Shown here piece after piece: positions 9,105 to 18,227 of a DNA stretch of 64,000 nt. The stretch covers positions 668,501 to 732,500 of the forward strand of contig NZ_CP070608.1 in assembly GCF_017068455.1 (NCBI RefSeq). The letters run 5' to 3'. Made by a program: the position numbers and the translations under genes. The notes beneath the pieces were generated by a model, which made no database searches, was not told the origin of the DNA, and saw nothing but the letters and a program-made list of their open reading frames with translations. Origin of the DNA: Fulvivirga lutea (GTDB lineage Bacteria; Bacteroidota; Bacteroidia; Cytophagales; Cyclobacteriaceae). Each line of letters starts with the position of its first letter. Position 1 is the stretch's first letter.

Positions 9105-9670
9105 TGCATCAGTCTTGCGTCAACTTTAAAAACTATAGAGTCTTGCAATATCATTTTTTGGTAGCCCCTCAAAGAATATGAGGTAAGCACCGTTTGTCCA
9201 TCGAACTCATCAAACTCAAGCTTTATCTTCTTGGATGATTTAAAAATACTATTCGACTCTTTACTCATTGCGCTTATAATTCTAATATTCTCAGGTTTAT
9301 CTAAATAGTAAATTCTGAATTTTCTAATTCTTAGATTGTCTTCATTGGCAGAATAGTCTATCACTTTTAAATTACTGTTAATATCATCTACCACTTTTCT
9401 GTTATACCTACCTATTAATGCAGGTTTATTGATATCTAAATCGCGCATAAACTCAAACTCATTGGCCCACCCCAAACTGTCCAACTTAATTTCATTAGAG
9501 GCTGTATCATTACCTACAATTGCGCGTTTTCTTAACGTCACATCTTCATTTTGCAATAACTCTGATTGTTTATTCAGAAGGCTATCTAATGAAAAATAAG
9601 CCGAAGTCTCTCTGGGAGCAATCTCCTTACAGCCAACGATCAGTATAATTCCAAGGATTAGTTTTCTCAT
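9101..9670 (-). CDS. Small lipoprotein of unknown function
   Basis: 189 residues. The N-terminus MRKLILGIILIVGCKE is a lipoprotein signal with a LIVGC lipobox, so the mature protein is probably anchored in the outer or inner membrane. The rest is polar with beta-rich segments and no family I recognise. It starts on the ATGA overlap with the gpmI stop and is therefore the second gene of a gpmI operon. Such gliding-type Bacteroidota lipoproteins downstream of gpmI are frequent, but no job is known. Confidence 0.7.
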   Translation of the reverse strand: MRKLILGIILIVGCKEIAPRETSAYFSLDSLLNKQSELLQNEDVTLRKRAIVGNDTASNEIKLDSLGWANEFEFMRDLDINKPALIGRYNRKVVDDINSNLKVIDYSANEDNLRIRKFRIYYLDKPENIRIISAMSKESNSIFKSSKKIKLEFDEFDGQTVLTSYSLRGYQKMILQDSIVFKVDARLMH

Positions 9671-11190
9671 TTTACTAGAACGTCTCCTGTCATCTCATCT
9701 GGCTTTGCAACACCCATAAAGTGTAAAATAGTTGGGGCTAGGTCCCCAAGTTTGCCATCCTTAACTTCACCTTTAAAGTTTTTGTCTACAAAAATACATG
9801 GTACAAGATTAGTAGTGTGGGCGGTGTTAGGCGAACCATCTGGATTTATCATAACATCTGAATTTCCATGATCTGCAATAATGATGGTCATATAATCATG
9901 CTCAAGTGACTTTTTTACTACGGTTTCAGCACAACTATCTACTGTCTCGCATGCTTTTACCGCTGCTTCAAATACCCCCGTATGCCCAACCATATCTGGA
10001 TTGGCAAAGTTTAAACAGATAAAATCGGGCTGGTTAGCATCAATGTCTTCCACAATTTTATCCCTAATATCAAATGCGCTCATTTCTGGCTGTAAGTCAT
10101 AAGTAGCTACTTTTGGAGATGGACATAAAAGTCTTCTTTCACCATCAAATTCAACTTCTCTACCTCCTGAGAAGAAAAATGTTACATGAGGATATTTCTC
10201 TGTTTCAGCTATTCTAACCTGTGTCTTTTTATTATTTGCCAATACCTCACCTAATGTGTTTTCCAGGTTATCCTTTCCGAAAACAACATTTACGTTTTTA
10301 AAAGTATTGTCGTAGTTAGTCATGGTAACATAGTGCAGATCCATTTTATGCATACTATGCTCCGAAAAATCCTGTTGCGTTAGTGCCTGAGTAATTTGTC
10401 TTCCTCTATCAGTTCTAAAATTAAAACACATCACTACATCCCCTTCTTCAATTGTTGCCACCGGACTGTCAGTTCCATTTGTTACTACCAGGGGTTTTAT
10501 AAACTCATCGGTTTCGCCAGCCTGATAGGCCATCAAAAGTCCTTTAATAGCTGTATTCACTTTTTTCCCTTCACCTTTTACCATCAGGTCATAAGCAAGC
10601 TTAACCCGCTCCCAACGGTTATCTCTATCCATAGCATAATATCGACCTATGACTGAGGCAATTTTACCCGTAGTTCTTCCAAGGTGTGCTTCAAGATCAT
10701 TAATATAGCCTTCTCCTCCTTTCGGGTCGGTATCTCTTCCATCCATAAATGCATGAATGAAAACATCCTTGAGCCCTCTTTCTGCTGCTAATGTGCAAAG
10801 CCCTTTTAAATGATTAAGGTGGGAATGAACACCACCATCTGAGACTAAACCCATGAAGTGAATATTTTTACCTTTCGACTGAGCATATTCAAATGCCTCA
10901 TTGATTGCCTCATTATCATTTATGGTGCCTTCCTCAAAAGCAAGGTTTACCTTAACAAGGTCTTGGTAAACCACTCTCCCAGCACCAATATTCATGTGCC
11001 CCACTTCTGAATTACCCATCTGTCCTTCCGGTAAACCCACAGCCATGCCCGATGCCTGAAGTTTACAGTTAGAATATTTTGGATATAAAGAATCCATAAA
11101 TGGTGTTTTGGCTTTGGCAATTGCAGAAACTTCAGGGTTAGTACCTAAGCCCCAGCCATCCAATATCATTAAAAGTACTTTTTTACTCAT
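9667..11190 (-). CDS. gpmI: 2,3-bisphosphoglycerate-independent phosphoglycerate mutase
   Basis: 507 residues, full length. Cofactor-independent enzyme converting 3- to 2-phosphoglycerate in glycolysis and gluconeogenesis. The alkaline-phosphatase-superfamily motifs are present: LDGWGLG near the start, the catalytic serine in GQMGNSEVGH (Ser61), the metal ligands in NFANPDMVGHTG and the IIADHGNSD stretch. It requires Mn2+ in most species. It is divergent from radA, and its last codons overlap the start of the lipoprotein gene. Confidence 0.97.
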   Translation of the reverse strand: MSKKVLLMILDGWGLGTNPEVSAIAKAKTPFMDSLYPKYSNCKLQASGMAVGLPEGQMGNSEVGHMNIGAGRVVYQDLVKVNLAFEEGTINDNEAINEAFEYAQSKGKNIHFMGLVSDGGVHSHLNHLKGLCTLAAERGLKDVFIHAFMDGRDTDPKGGEGYINDLEAHLGRTTGKIASVIGRYYAMDRDNRWERVKLAYDLMVKGEGKKVNTAIKGLLMAYQAGETDEFIKPLVVTNGTDSPVATIEEGDVVMCFNFRTDRGRQITQALTQQDFSEHSMHKMDLHYVTMTNYDNTFKNVNVVFGKDNLENTLGEVLANNKKTQVRIAETEKYPHVTFFFSGGREVEFDGERRLLCPSPKVATYDLQPEMSAFDIRDKIVEDIDANQPDFICLNFANPDMVGHTGVFEAAVKACETVDSCAETVVKKSLEHDYMTIIIADHGNSDVMINPDGSPNTAHTTNLVPCIFVDKNFKGEVKDGKLGDLAPTILHFMGVAKPDEMTGDVLVK

Positions 11191-11258
11191 TGTAGGTCAT
11201 TTAAAGTGGCAAAAGACGTGAATTTTCATTTGGCTAACAACTAATACCCTGTTTTGAC

Positions 11259-11266
11259 TAATTTTG
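11259..11266 (+). promoter_or_regulatory. Candidate -7 promoter element for radA
   Basis: TAATTTTG matches the Bacteroidota primary sigma -7 consensus TAnnTTTG, 21 nt before the radA start chosen here. A TTTG at 11229-11232 lies about 26 nt upstream, rather far for the -33 box, so the match is partial. The element overlaps the alternative TTG start at 11264, which argues for the downstream start. Confidence 0.35.
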
Positions 11267-11287
11267 ATTTTCTTAAAAACTTTCAAA

Positions 11288-12652
11288 TTGGCTAAAACAA
11301 AAACTATATTTTTCTGTCAGAATTGTGGATATGAATCTGCGAAATGGTTGGGCAAATGCCCATCATGCAATGAGTGGAACACTTTTGTAGAAGAACTTCA
11401 GCAAAAAGCTACGAAAAATGACTGGAGCCCTTCTGAGAAGAAAAGCAGCCCTAAGCCAAAGGCGCTCAAAGAAATTACAGCAGAAAATAGTGCCCGAATT
11501 AACACTACGGACAGCGAGCTTAATCGCGTTTTAGGCGGTGGTGTGGTACCCGGATCAGTTATTCTTATTGCAGGGGAGCCTGGAATTGGAAAGTCTACTT
11601 TAATGCTTCAAATAGGTCTTTCGATAAACGCCAAAGTACTTTATGTATCGGGGGAAGAAAGTGAGCAGCAGATAAAAATGCGAGCTGACCGGATGACTGA
11701 AAAAATAAAAGTGAACTGCTTTATCCTGGCAGAAACCAGTACTCAAAATATTTTCAAACAAGCCGAAGAGTTCGCTCCCGAGTTGATGATCATCGACTCT
11801 ATTCAAACATTGCATTCCAATCAGGTAGAATCGGCAGCGGGTAGTGTATCGCAAGTGAGGCAAGCTACCGGAGAGTTAATTCGTTTTGCCAAAGAAACCG
11901 CCACACCGCTATTTCTGGTTGGCCATATTACTAAAGATGGAGCCATAGCAGGCCCAAAAGTACTAGAGCATATGGTTGACACCGTTTTACAATTTGAAGG
12001 CGATAGGCATCTTACTTATCGTATTTTAAGAACAACAAAGAATCGTTTTGGCTCAACTTCTGAGTTAGGCATTTATGAGATGATGGGTAATGGGCTTCGT
12101 GAAGTAAGCAATCCATCAGAAATTTTGATATCACAGAAAGAAGGTGATATTAGTGGCGTAACTATTGGTGCAACCATTGAAGGAAATAGGCCTTTAATGA
12201 TTGAAATACAATCTTTAGTAAGCACTGCGGCCTATGGCACTCCGCAAAGAAGTTCTACTGGCTTTGATGCGAAACGGTTAAATATGCTATTGGCAGTATT
12301 GGAAAAACGATGCGGTTTTAGGCTAGGCTTACAAGATGTGTTTCTTAACATGGCTGGTGGTATTAAAGTAGAAGATCCGGCTATCGATTTGGCGGTTTGT
12401 TGTTCTATTATTTCTTCATTGGAAGAAATCTCCATTTCAGATAAATCTTGCTTTGCTGCTGAAGTAGGATTAGGAGGCGAGCTTAGAGCGGTAAATCGAC
12501 TAGAAAATAGAATTGGAGAAGCAGAAAAGTTGGGGTTTGAAACTATCTATATTTCGAAATATGGATTAAAAGGAATTGATACAAAGAAGTTTAAAATTCG
12601 AATTGTATCTTGTTCTAAAATAAATGATGTGTTTAGCGAACTGTTTGGTTAA
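11288..12652 (+). CDS. radA: DNA repair protein RadA/Sms
   Basis: 454 residues when started at the TTG at 11288, giving MAKTKTIFFCQNCG, the standard RadA N-terminus. An upstream TTG (11264) would add eight atypical residues and would sit inside a promoter-like element. Domains in order: a C4 zinc finger (CQNCG...CPSC), a RecA-like ATPase with Walker A GEPGIGKST, the RadA-specific KNRFG motif, and a C-terminal Lon-like domain. The protein is a DnaB-like helicase driving branch migration in recombination repair. The next gene starts 5 nt after its stop. Confidence 0.96.
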   Translation: MAKTKTIFFCQNCGYESAKWLGKCPSCNEWNTFVEELQQKATKNDWSPSEKKSSPKPKALKEITAENSARINTTDSELNRVLGGGVVPGSVILIAGEPGIGKSTLMLQIGLSINAKVLYVSGEESEQQIKMRADRMTEKIKVNCFILAETSTQNIFKQAEEFAPELMIIDSIQTLHSNQVESAAGSVSQVRQATGELIRFAKETATPLFLVGHITKDGAIAGPKVLEHMVDTVLQFEGDRHLTYRILRTTKNRFGSTSELGIYEMMGNGLREVSNPSEILISQKEGDISGVTIGATIEGNRPLMIEIQSLVSTAAYGTPQRSSTGFDAKRLNMLLAVLEKRCGFRLGLQDVFLNMAGGIKVEDPAIDLAVCCSIISSLEEISISDKSCFAAEVGLGGELRAVNRLENRIGEAEKLGFETIYISKYGLKGIDTKKFKIRIVSCSKINDVFSELFG

Positions 12653-12657
12653 TAATT

Positions 12658-13263
12658 ATGGAATTATTTTTCGAGTCTCTTGGAATAGATAATGAAACAT
12701 TTGGGTTGATAGTTGTTCCCATTCTCATATTTCTAGCCAGAATTTTAGATGTATCTATCAACACCGTAAGAATCATTTTTGTAATGAGTGGTAAAAAATA
12801 TATCGCCACCGTTATGGGGTTTTTAGAATCATTGATATGGCTTTTGGCAATAGGGCAAATTTTTCAACATATGGATAATGTGTATTGCTATATAGCCTAC
12901 CCTGCAGGTTTCGCTGGTGGAATTTTAATTGGTATGTTGATTGAAGAAAAAATTGCCTTGGGTAAAGTAATTATAAGAATAATTACTGCTGAAGATTTAG
13001 AGTTAATTATCGCGTATTTGAATAAACATCAATTTCGATTTTCAATTGTATCAGCGGAAAGTAATGAAGGCAAAGAAAATCTGTTGTTTGCCGTTCTAAA
13101 AAGAGACCATGTTCCTTACATGCTTGACGAAATCAGCAAGCATTTGCCTAAAGCATTTTATACCATAGAATCTGTAAAAAGCGCAAGTGAGGCTGGTTTA
13201 ATGGTAGAAAAACCAAGTCGAAGAGGAATTGGCGCGTGGTTAACTTCTGTCAGAAGAAAGTAA
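12658..13263 (+). CDS. DUF5698/DUF2179 (UPF0316) membrane protein
   Basis: 201 residues. Three hydrophobic segments in the first 100 residues contain ARILDVSINTVRIIFVMSG, the signature of the UPF0316 family. A small DUF2179 alpha/beta domain follows (about residues 105-170, EDLELIIAYLNKHQFRFS). The family's function is unknown; related DUF2179 domains occur on YitT-type membrane proteins. It sits 5 nt behind radA, probably in one transcript, and its last 24 nt overlap the convergent ACC-deaminase-like gene. Confidence 0.85.
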   Translation: MELFFESLGIDNETFGLIVVPILIFLARILDVSINTVRIIFVMSGKKYIATVMGFLESLIWLLAIGQIFQHMDNVYCYIAYPAGFAGGILIGMLIEEKIALGKVIIRIITAEDLELIIAYLNKHQFRFSIVSAESNEGKENLLFAVLKRDHVPYMLDEISKHLPKAFYTIESVKSASEAGLMVEKPSRRGIGAWLTSVRRK

Positions 13264-14151
13264 AGCTGTTCTACCCTGAAGTCCTCCAGTATGAATAGCT
13301 AAAATTTTTGTTCCTGATTTGAAATAACCTGTTTGGATCAAATCATTTATTCCGTACATCATTTTACCGGTATACACCTGATCGAGTAGAATTGAGTAAT
13401 CTCTTTCAAATTGTTTGATAAACCTTATCAGCTCATCGTTAGTCTTTGCGTATCCACCAAAGTGGTAATTGGTATTAATTCCCCAGTTTTTCTTTTGCGT
13501 GCCTTTATAGTTGTAGACTAAGTCTTCAACATCTTTTGCCAAAAACTCCCCTTTTAAAGATGAAAACCCTAGAATCTTCTGGTGATCCTTGCTGCTAACA
13601 ATAAGTCCGCTTAATGTTCCTCCGGTGCCAGCAGAGGTACAGATATAATCAAACTCTTTTGTACTATTATCAAGAATTTCAGTACACCCTTTAATAGCTA
13701 AAGAATTTGTCCCTCCTTCTGGTATTAAATAAATGTCGCCAAGCTCATTGTTCAGTTTCTGTATAAATTCTGACCCTGATTTTTTACGGTATTCTTCTCT
13801 AGAGACAAACTTCAGCTGCATTCCGTTTTCAATAGCAAATTGCAGAGTCTTATTTAATGATTTATTGGCTAATTCTTCACCTCGTATAATGCCAATTGAA
13901 AGAAAATCGGCCTCTTTTGCGGCTGCAGCTGTTGCGTATATATGGTTAGAGTAAGCTCCGCCAAAAGTTGCTATAGTTTTTAAACCTTTAGCCCTGGCTT
14001 CCTCTAAATTATATTTAAGCTTGCGCCATTTGTTGCCTGAAACAAATGGATGAATCAAATCTTCTCTTTTTATGTAAAGTTCAACACCTTTTTGTTGAGC
14101 TACTTTAGATTTAATCCTTTGAATAATAGGTTCTTGGTGGATTTTAAGCAT
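13240..14151 (-). CDS. 1-aminocyclopropane-1-carboxylate deaminase / D-cysteine desulfhydrase family
   Basis: 303 residues, fold-type II PLP enzyme. The PLP lysine lies in HPFVSGNKWRKLKY, followed by TFGGAYSNH, the glycine-rich phosphate-binding loop TSAGTGGTLSGL, and a C-terminal AIHTGGLQG. Members cleave ACC or D-cysteine, releasing ammonia and 2-oxobutyrate or pyruvate with H2S. Substrate choice is not decidable by eye. It begins 1 nt after the stop of the M20 amidohydrolase, so they are one operon: the hydrolase could free D- or unusual amino acids which this enzyme then deaminates (inference). Confidence 0.85.
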   Translation of the reverse strand: MLKIHQEPIIQRIKSKVAQQKGVELYIKREDLIHPFVSGNKWRKLKYNLEEARAKGLKTIATFGGAYSNHIYATAAAAKEADFLSIGIIRGEELANKSLNKTLQFAIENGMQLKFVSREEYRKKSGSEFIQKLNNELGDIYLIPEGGTNSLAIKGCTEILDNSTKEFDYICTSAGTGGTLSGLIVSSKDHQKILGFSSLKGEFLAKDVEDLVYNYKGTQKKNWGINTNYHFGGYAKTNDELIRFIKQFERDYSILLDQVYTGKMMYGINDLIQTGYFKSGTKILAIHTGGLQGRTALLSSDRS

Positions 14152-14152
14152 T

Positions 14153-15445
14153 TTACTGCTCCATTTGCATATAATCCAAAGTTAGGTTGAGCATGGCTTT
14201 TAATCCGGTAAGCATAGCTGCTTCTTCCGGATTAAATTCTGGTGTGTGATGACCATCAATTAACCCTCCTGACGGATTATCACCTCCTGCACCTACAAAG
14301 AAATATAGGCCTGGGATTTCTTCCTGGAAGTATGAAAAGTCCTCGGCAGGTGTTATTGCCTTTGTATTATATAGCAACTCCGGTTTTGTAGATTTTGCTA
14401 AACTAGGGAGCATTTTAGCCATAAGCTCTGGATCGTTATAGGTTAATAATGCATTACTTTCAATCTGCACTTCTGCTGTAGCTCCTGCAATCTCAGCTAT
14501 ATTTTTTGCTGTGGATTCAATTTTCTCCCAAATCATTTTTTGAGTAGGCTTATCTAGTGTTCTTATCGTTCCAACAATTTTGGCTTCTTCTGGAATTATA
14601 TTAAATCGCACGCCTGCCTGAACTATCCCAACGGAAATAACTGCGGCCTCTTTCGTTAATTCCACATTTCTGGAAACAATATATTGCAGACTATTGATGA
14701 TTTGCGCAGCCACCGAAATAGGGTCTACAGACGACCACGGCTTAGAACCATGTGATTGTTTTCCCTTTATATTAATTTCAAAACGATCTGAAGCGGCCAT
14801 AATTCCTTCTGATTTATAGCTTATTTGCCCCGTATAAGAACCTGCGTCAATATGCAGTCCAAAAATAGCTTCTACATCCGGGTTTTTTAAAACGCCTTCT
14901 TTCACCATAAGTGATGCACCACCTTCCTCCCCTGGTGGCGGGCCTTCTTCAGCAGGTTGAAAAATAAACTTCACAGTTCCCGGCAAATCCTTTCTCATTT
15001 CAGATAGAATCTTTGCTGCGGCCAGCACAATGGTCATGTGCATATCATGTCCACAAGCATGCATAACCCCAGTATTGTTGCCATTAAACTCGGTGGTTAC
15101 TTCAGATGCAAAAGGTAATCCTGTTCTTTCGGTAATAGGCAACGCATCAATATCCGCACGAAGCGCTACAACAGGGCCTGGTTTACCGCCTTTTAATATG
15201 CCCACAACACCAGTTTTGGCTATTCCCGTTTGCACTTCAATTCCCATAGCTTTGAGCTCAGCTGCAATCTTTTTTGATGTATTCACCTCTCTATTCGATA
15301 ATTCAGGATTTTGATGAAAGTGTCTCCTCCACTCAACCATTTTAGGTTCAGCACTTTTTGCCATTTCTATTGCTTTCGAATTAAGGTCATTTTGTGCTGA
15401 TAAAGAAAATGGAATAAATAAGAGCAGGATAATTAGATATTTCAT
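14153..15445 (-). CDS. Secreted M20-family amidohydrolase (N-acyl amino acid / hippurate hydrolase type)
   Basis: 430 residues. A signal peptide (MKYLIILLLFIPFSLSAQ) directs it to the periplasm. Metal-binding and catalytic motifs of the M20D family are present: WRRHFHQNPELS, ADIDALPITE, HACGHDMHM, the AEEGPPPGEEGGA stretch with the catalytic glutamate, and DGHHTPEF. Such enzymes hydrolyse N-acyl amino acids or related amides. It is the first gene of a two-gene operon with the ACC-deaminase-like enzyme, and is divergent from the hydroxylase operon. Confidence 0.9.
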   Translation of the reverse strand: MKYLIILLLFIPFSLSAQNDLNSKAIEMAKSAEPKMVEWRRHFHQNPELSNREVNTSKKIAAELKAMGIEVQTGIAKTGVVGILKGGKPGPVVALRADIDALPITERTGLPFASEVTTEFNGNNTGVMHACGHDMHMTIVLAAAKILSEMRKDLPGTVKFIFQPAEEGPPPGEEGGASLMVKEGVLKNPDVEAIFGLHIDAGSYTGQISYKSEGIMAASDRFEINIKGKQSHGSKPWSSVDPISVAAQIINSLQYIVSRNVELTKEAAVISVGIVQAGVRFNIIPEEAKIVGTIRTLDKPTQKMIWEKIESTAKNIAEIAGATAEVQIESNALLTYNDPELMAKMLPSLAKSTKPELLYNTKAITPAEDFSYFQEEIPGLYFFVGAGGDNPSGGLIDGHHTPEFNPEEAAMLTGLKAMLNLTLDYMQMEQ

Positions 15446-15504
15446 GTTTCGTATTATTTTTAATTAGTTTGCTGAATGGGTAATTTCGAAGTTTAATTTA
15501 CGAC

Positions 15505-16392
15505 ATGCAGAAAGAAAAATTCACCTTAGAGCAGGTTTTAAATATGGACTTGCCAAACATCATTCTTTACGCAGCACCAGTAATGTTTATTTTGGTAGGG
15601 TTAGAATGGTATTTTAGTTACAAAAGGAAACAAAACTTTTATGATGCAAAAGATACGTTAGCAGCAACAACAATAGGTCTTGTTAATGTAGCAATTAGCG
15701 CAGCTATCAAAGTAGTTACATTTAGCATCATACTTTACTTTTATAATGTTGTGCCATGGTCTATTCCTGCAACCTGGTGGTCATTTATTTTGTGTTTAAT
15801 ATGGATAGATTTCTGGAGATATTGGGCGCACAGAATTGCACACGAAAATAGATTTTGGTGGGCAACACATGTTACACATCATAATTCAGAAAAATATAAT
15901 TGGTCCGTTTCTTTCCGCCTCGGTTGGACACAGCACATTAAAATAGTATTTTTTATTCCAGTAGTGCTAGTTGGTTTTCACCCTGTTGTGTTTTTCATCT
16001 GTCATCAAATAGAAGTACTCTACCAATTCTGGATTCATACGGAATACATCAGAAAGTTGCCCAGGCCAATAGAATATGTTTTTACAACGCCTTCACATCA
16101 TCGGGTACATCATGCTAGAAATGAAAAGTATCTGGATAAAAATTATGGCTCTACCTTTATTATCTGGGATCGCTTATTCGGTACTTTCCAACCGGAAGAG
16201 GAGCAAGCTGATTATGGCATTACCAAGCCCGTTAATTCTTACAACCCAATTACATTATGCTTTCATGAATGGGCCGATATTGTAAAAGACGTTAGAAACT
16301 CAAGATCACTTAAAGAGGCATACACGATGGTATTCGCCAGGCCAAGTAAGTTGGAGTTGAAAAAAAAGGAGTTCGAGAAAGTTAAATTATGA
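15505..16392 (+). CDS. Fatty acid hydroxylase / sterol desaturase family membrane di-iron enzyme
   Basis: 295 residues with about four hydrophobic helices and the diagnostic histidine boxes HRIAH, HVTHH and HHRVHH that hold a non-haem di-iron centre. The family inserts oxygen into or desaturates lipid acyl chains, carotenoids or sterols. Its stop overlaps the start of a Rieske ferredoxin gene by 4 nt, which suggests the ferredoxin delivers its electrons. A VOC-fold gene completes the operon. The lipid substrate is unknown. Confidence 0.88.
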   Translation: MQKEKFTLEQVLNMDLPNIILYAAPVMFILVGLEWYFSYKRKQNFYDAKDTLAATTIGLVNVAISAAIKVVTFSIILYFYNVVPWSIPATWWSFILCLIWIDFWRYWAHRIAHENRFWWATHVTHHNSEKYNWSVSFRLGWTQHIKIVFFIPVVLVGFHPVVFFICHQIEVLYQFWIHTEYIRKLPRPIEYVFTTPSHHRVHHARNEKYLDKNYGSTFIIWDRLFGTFQPEEEQADYGITKPVNSYNPITLCFHEWADIVKDVRNSRSLKEAYTMVFARPSKLELKKKEFEKVKL

Positions 16393-16709
16393 AATGGGTT
16401 AAAATTTTTAACTCGCTGAATGAGGCTAAAGAACGAATGGCTAACAAAACGCCAATTAAAATTACCGTAGGGAATAAAGTTTTATGTGGTGTAAGAATTA
16501 ATGACAACCTTCATGTTTCCACGAACAAGTGCCCGCATAGCGGTGCCGCTTTAAATGAAGGGAGGGTAAATCATCTTAATGAAATTATATGCCCTTTACA
16601 TAGCTATAGGTTTAATTTATTGGATGGTCGTGAGGCCAATAGTCAATGTGCTGACTTAGAGATTTTCCCAGTTAGAATAAAAGAAGATGGCGTATATTTA
16701 GCATTGTAA
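16389..16709 (+). CDS. Rieske [2Fe-2S] ferredoxin-like protein
   Basis: 106 residues, a stand-alone Rieske domain. The two cluster-binding motifs are CPHSGA and CPLHSYRF, spaced 17-19 residues apart as in bacterial Rieske ferredoxins and NirD-like proteins. It carries electrons to an oxygenase. The ATGA overlap with the upstream hydroxylase gene and the 1-nt gap to the following VOC gene indicate tight co-translation, so the likely electron acceptor is the di-iron hydroxylase (inference). Confidence 0.9.
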   Translation: MKWVKIFNSLNEAKERMANKTPIKITVGNKVLCGVRINDNLHVSTNKCPHSGAALNEGRVNHLNEIICPLHSYRFNLLDGREANSQCADLEIFPVRIKEDGVYLAL

Positions 16710-16710
16710 T

Positions 16711-17136
16711 ATGGATTCTCTAAACCCTTTTCATTTAGCTTTTCCCGTTAAGGATCTTTCCGAAACTTATAAATTTTATACGGATGTATTAGGTTGTGCT
16801 ACAGGTCGTAGGTCAGATCATTGGATAGATTTTGATTTTTTCGGTCATCAAGTGGTGGCGCATTTAAAACCGGAAGTGGTTTCTGAAAATAAAACGAATG
16901 CCGTAGATGGCGAAAATGTTCCTGTCAGACACTTTGGTGTTATTTTGGAATGGCAGGATTGGGAAAAGTTAAGTGAAAGACTGAAAAGCATTAATATAAC
17001 TTTTATAATCGAGCCTCAGATTCGATTTAAAGGTAAGCCAGGAGAACAGGCAACCATGTTTTTCTTAGACCCAAGCGGTAATGCGCTAGAATTCAAGGCT
17101 TTTAAAGATAAAAGTCAAATATTTGCTACTGAGTAG
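16711..17136 (+). CDS. VOC-superfamily (glyoxalase/bleomycin-resistance/dioxygenase) protein
   Basis: 141 residues. The two beta-alpha-beta-beta-beta modules start with FHLAFPVKDLSETYKFYTDVLG and end with FLDPSGNALEFKAF, giving candidate metal ligands His and Glu. Homologues include small dioxygenases, glyoxalase-like isomerases and resistance proteins. It is the third gene of the hydroxylase-Rieske operon, 1 nt after the Rieske stop, and may act on the hydroxylated product. Confidence 0.85.
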   Translation: MDSLNPFHLAFPVKDLSETYKFYTDVLGCATGRRSDHWIDFDFFGHQVVAHLKPEVVSENKTNAVDGENVPVRHFGVILEWQDWEKLSERLKSINITFIIEPQIRFKGKPGEQATMFFLDPSGNALEFKAFKDKSQIFATE

Positions 17137-17148
17137 CGTTGCATTAAA

Positions 17149-18168
17149 ATGATCAAAAAAGGTTTTTCAATACTATTATTAGTTATCTCCTTCATATCTG
17201 GAGGAATGTCTCAGGAAAGAGAGTTTTTCAAGAGATTGGAAAATTTAACTATAACTGAAGGCCTTCCCAAGGAGATATTATCGTCAAAAACTGTTGTTCT
17301 TGTTAAGGTGCCTTATAAATCTAAATCTCCGGAAATTCGCGGTGAGTGGAAATCCATAACAGAAGTTGCTCAGAAAGGCTTTAAAAAATCAGGCATTGAT
17401 GCCGTAGCATATTATTATATAGATGATATAATGAGTGGACCAGAAGCTTATCATGTTTTCTTAGATGCTTTTGACGATAGGAACCTTTCGCATGCTGCTA
17501 TCCTTGAATATGATGGAACAGAATATTTTTTAACACTCTTAAAACTTCAAGACAGGCAATATCTAATTAAAGAAAACCAGGAAGCCTGGCAAATGAAAGG
17601 TAAAGATTTAAAAAACATGATGGAAGACTTGTATAGACAGGCAGCAAATTCCAGTCTGGAAAAATCAAACCTATTAATTATAGAAACTCCTGAATACGGT
17701 CAGATTGTTGAAGTACTTGACGGTAGAAGATCAGATTTTTATGATCTTAACTTCTCATCAGACAAATTAGCCGTTCCCATGTTTGCCGATACTGCACAAA
17801 TAAGTCAAGTTATGAAAGAATACCCTTACGAATGGGGTTTTGTTGAAGAAAACATAGATGAAAAAGAATTAAGAAAGAACGGTTATCAATATATTTTGTA
17901 CTTTGTTCATTCTTCGGCTAAATCAGTGAAGGATATGCTGGAATATGAATACAATTCAAATGAAACCGCCTTTGTTAGCGAAACAATATCAGACGGAAAG
18001 TCCAACATAACGTCACAGAACATTAATGCTAGTGTTTATAAATTCTATATAAAGCATATCTACTCCAAAAAGAACTTCATTGGTAAGCGTTGGGATGCTG
18101 GTTATACCTGGCAAGAGGGCCTATCTAATTACATCATCAATTTGAGAAATGAGTTGATTAGAAATTGA
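17149..18168 (+). CDS. Secreted protein of unknown function
   Basis: 339 residues with a signal peptide (MIKKGFSILLLVISFISGGMSQE). No family recognised. The body is a mixed alpha/beta polar protein without extra membrane segments, lipobox or T9SS tail, so a periplasmic or outer-membrane-associated location is likely. It starts 12 nt after the VOC gene but may be a separate function; a promoter element for the following M2 peptidase sits just after its stop. Confidence 0.65.
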   Translation: MIKKGFSILLLVISFISGGMSQEREFFKRLENLTITEGLPKEILSSKTVVLVKVPYKSKSPEIRGEWKSITEVAQKGFKKSGIDAVAYYYIDDIMSGPEAYHVFLDAFDDRNLSHAAILEYDGTEYFLTLLKLQDRQYLIKENQEAWQMKGKDLKNMMEDLYRQAANSSLEKSNLLIIETPEYGQIVEVLDGRRSDFYDLNFSSDKLAVPMFADTAQISQVMKEYPYEWGFVEENIDEKELRKNGYQYILYFVHSSAKSVKDMLEYEYNSNETAFVSETISDGKSNITSQNINASVYKFYIKHIYSKKNFIGKRWDAGYTWQEGLSNYIINLRNELIRN

Positions 18169-18183
18169 TTGATTGAGAATACT

Positions 18184-18191
18184 TATATTTG
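18184..18191 (+). promoter_or_regulatory. Bacteroidota-type -7 element (TATATTTG) for the M2 peptidase gene
   Basis: TATATTTG is a perfect match to TAnnTTTG. Repeated ATTG/TTG motifs upstream (18165-18167 and 18154-18156) could serve as -33 boxes, though spacing is not ideal. It lies 36 nt before the ATG at 18228 and would overlap the alternative TTG start at 18189, so it supports the ATG. Confidence 0.5.
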
Positions 18192-18227
18192 AAGCAATTT
18201 CAAATACCAATCAAAACCAACTCAAAC

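Noticed and set aside
11324-11332. TGTGGATAT DnaA-box-like sequence in radA
   Set aside because: Single one-mismatch site inside a coding region with no companions; expected by chance.
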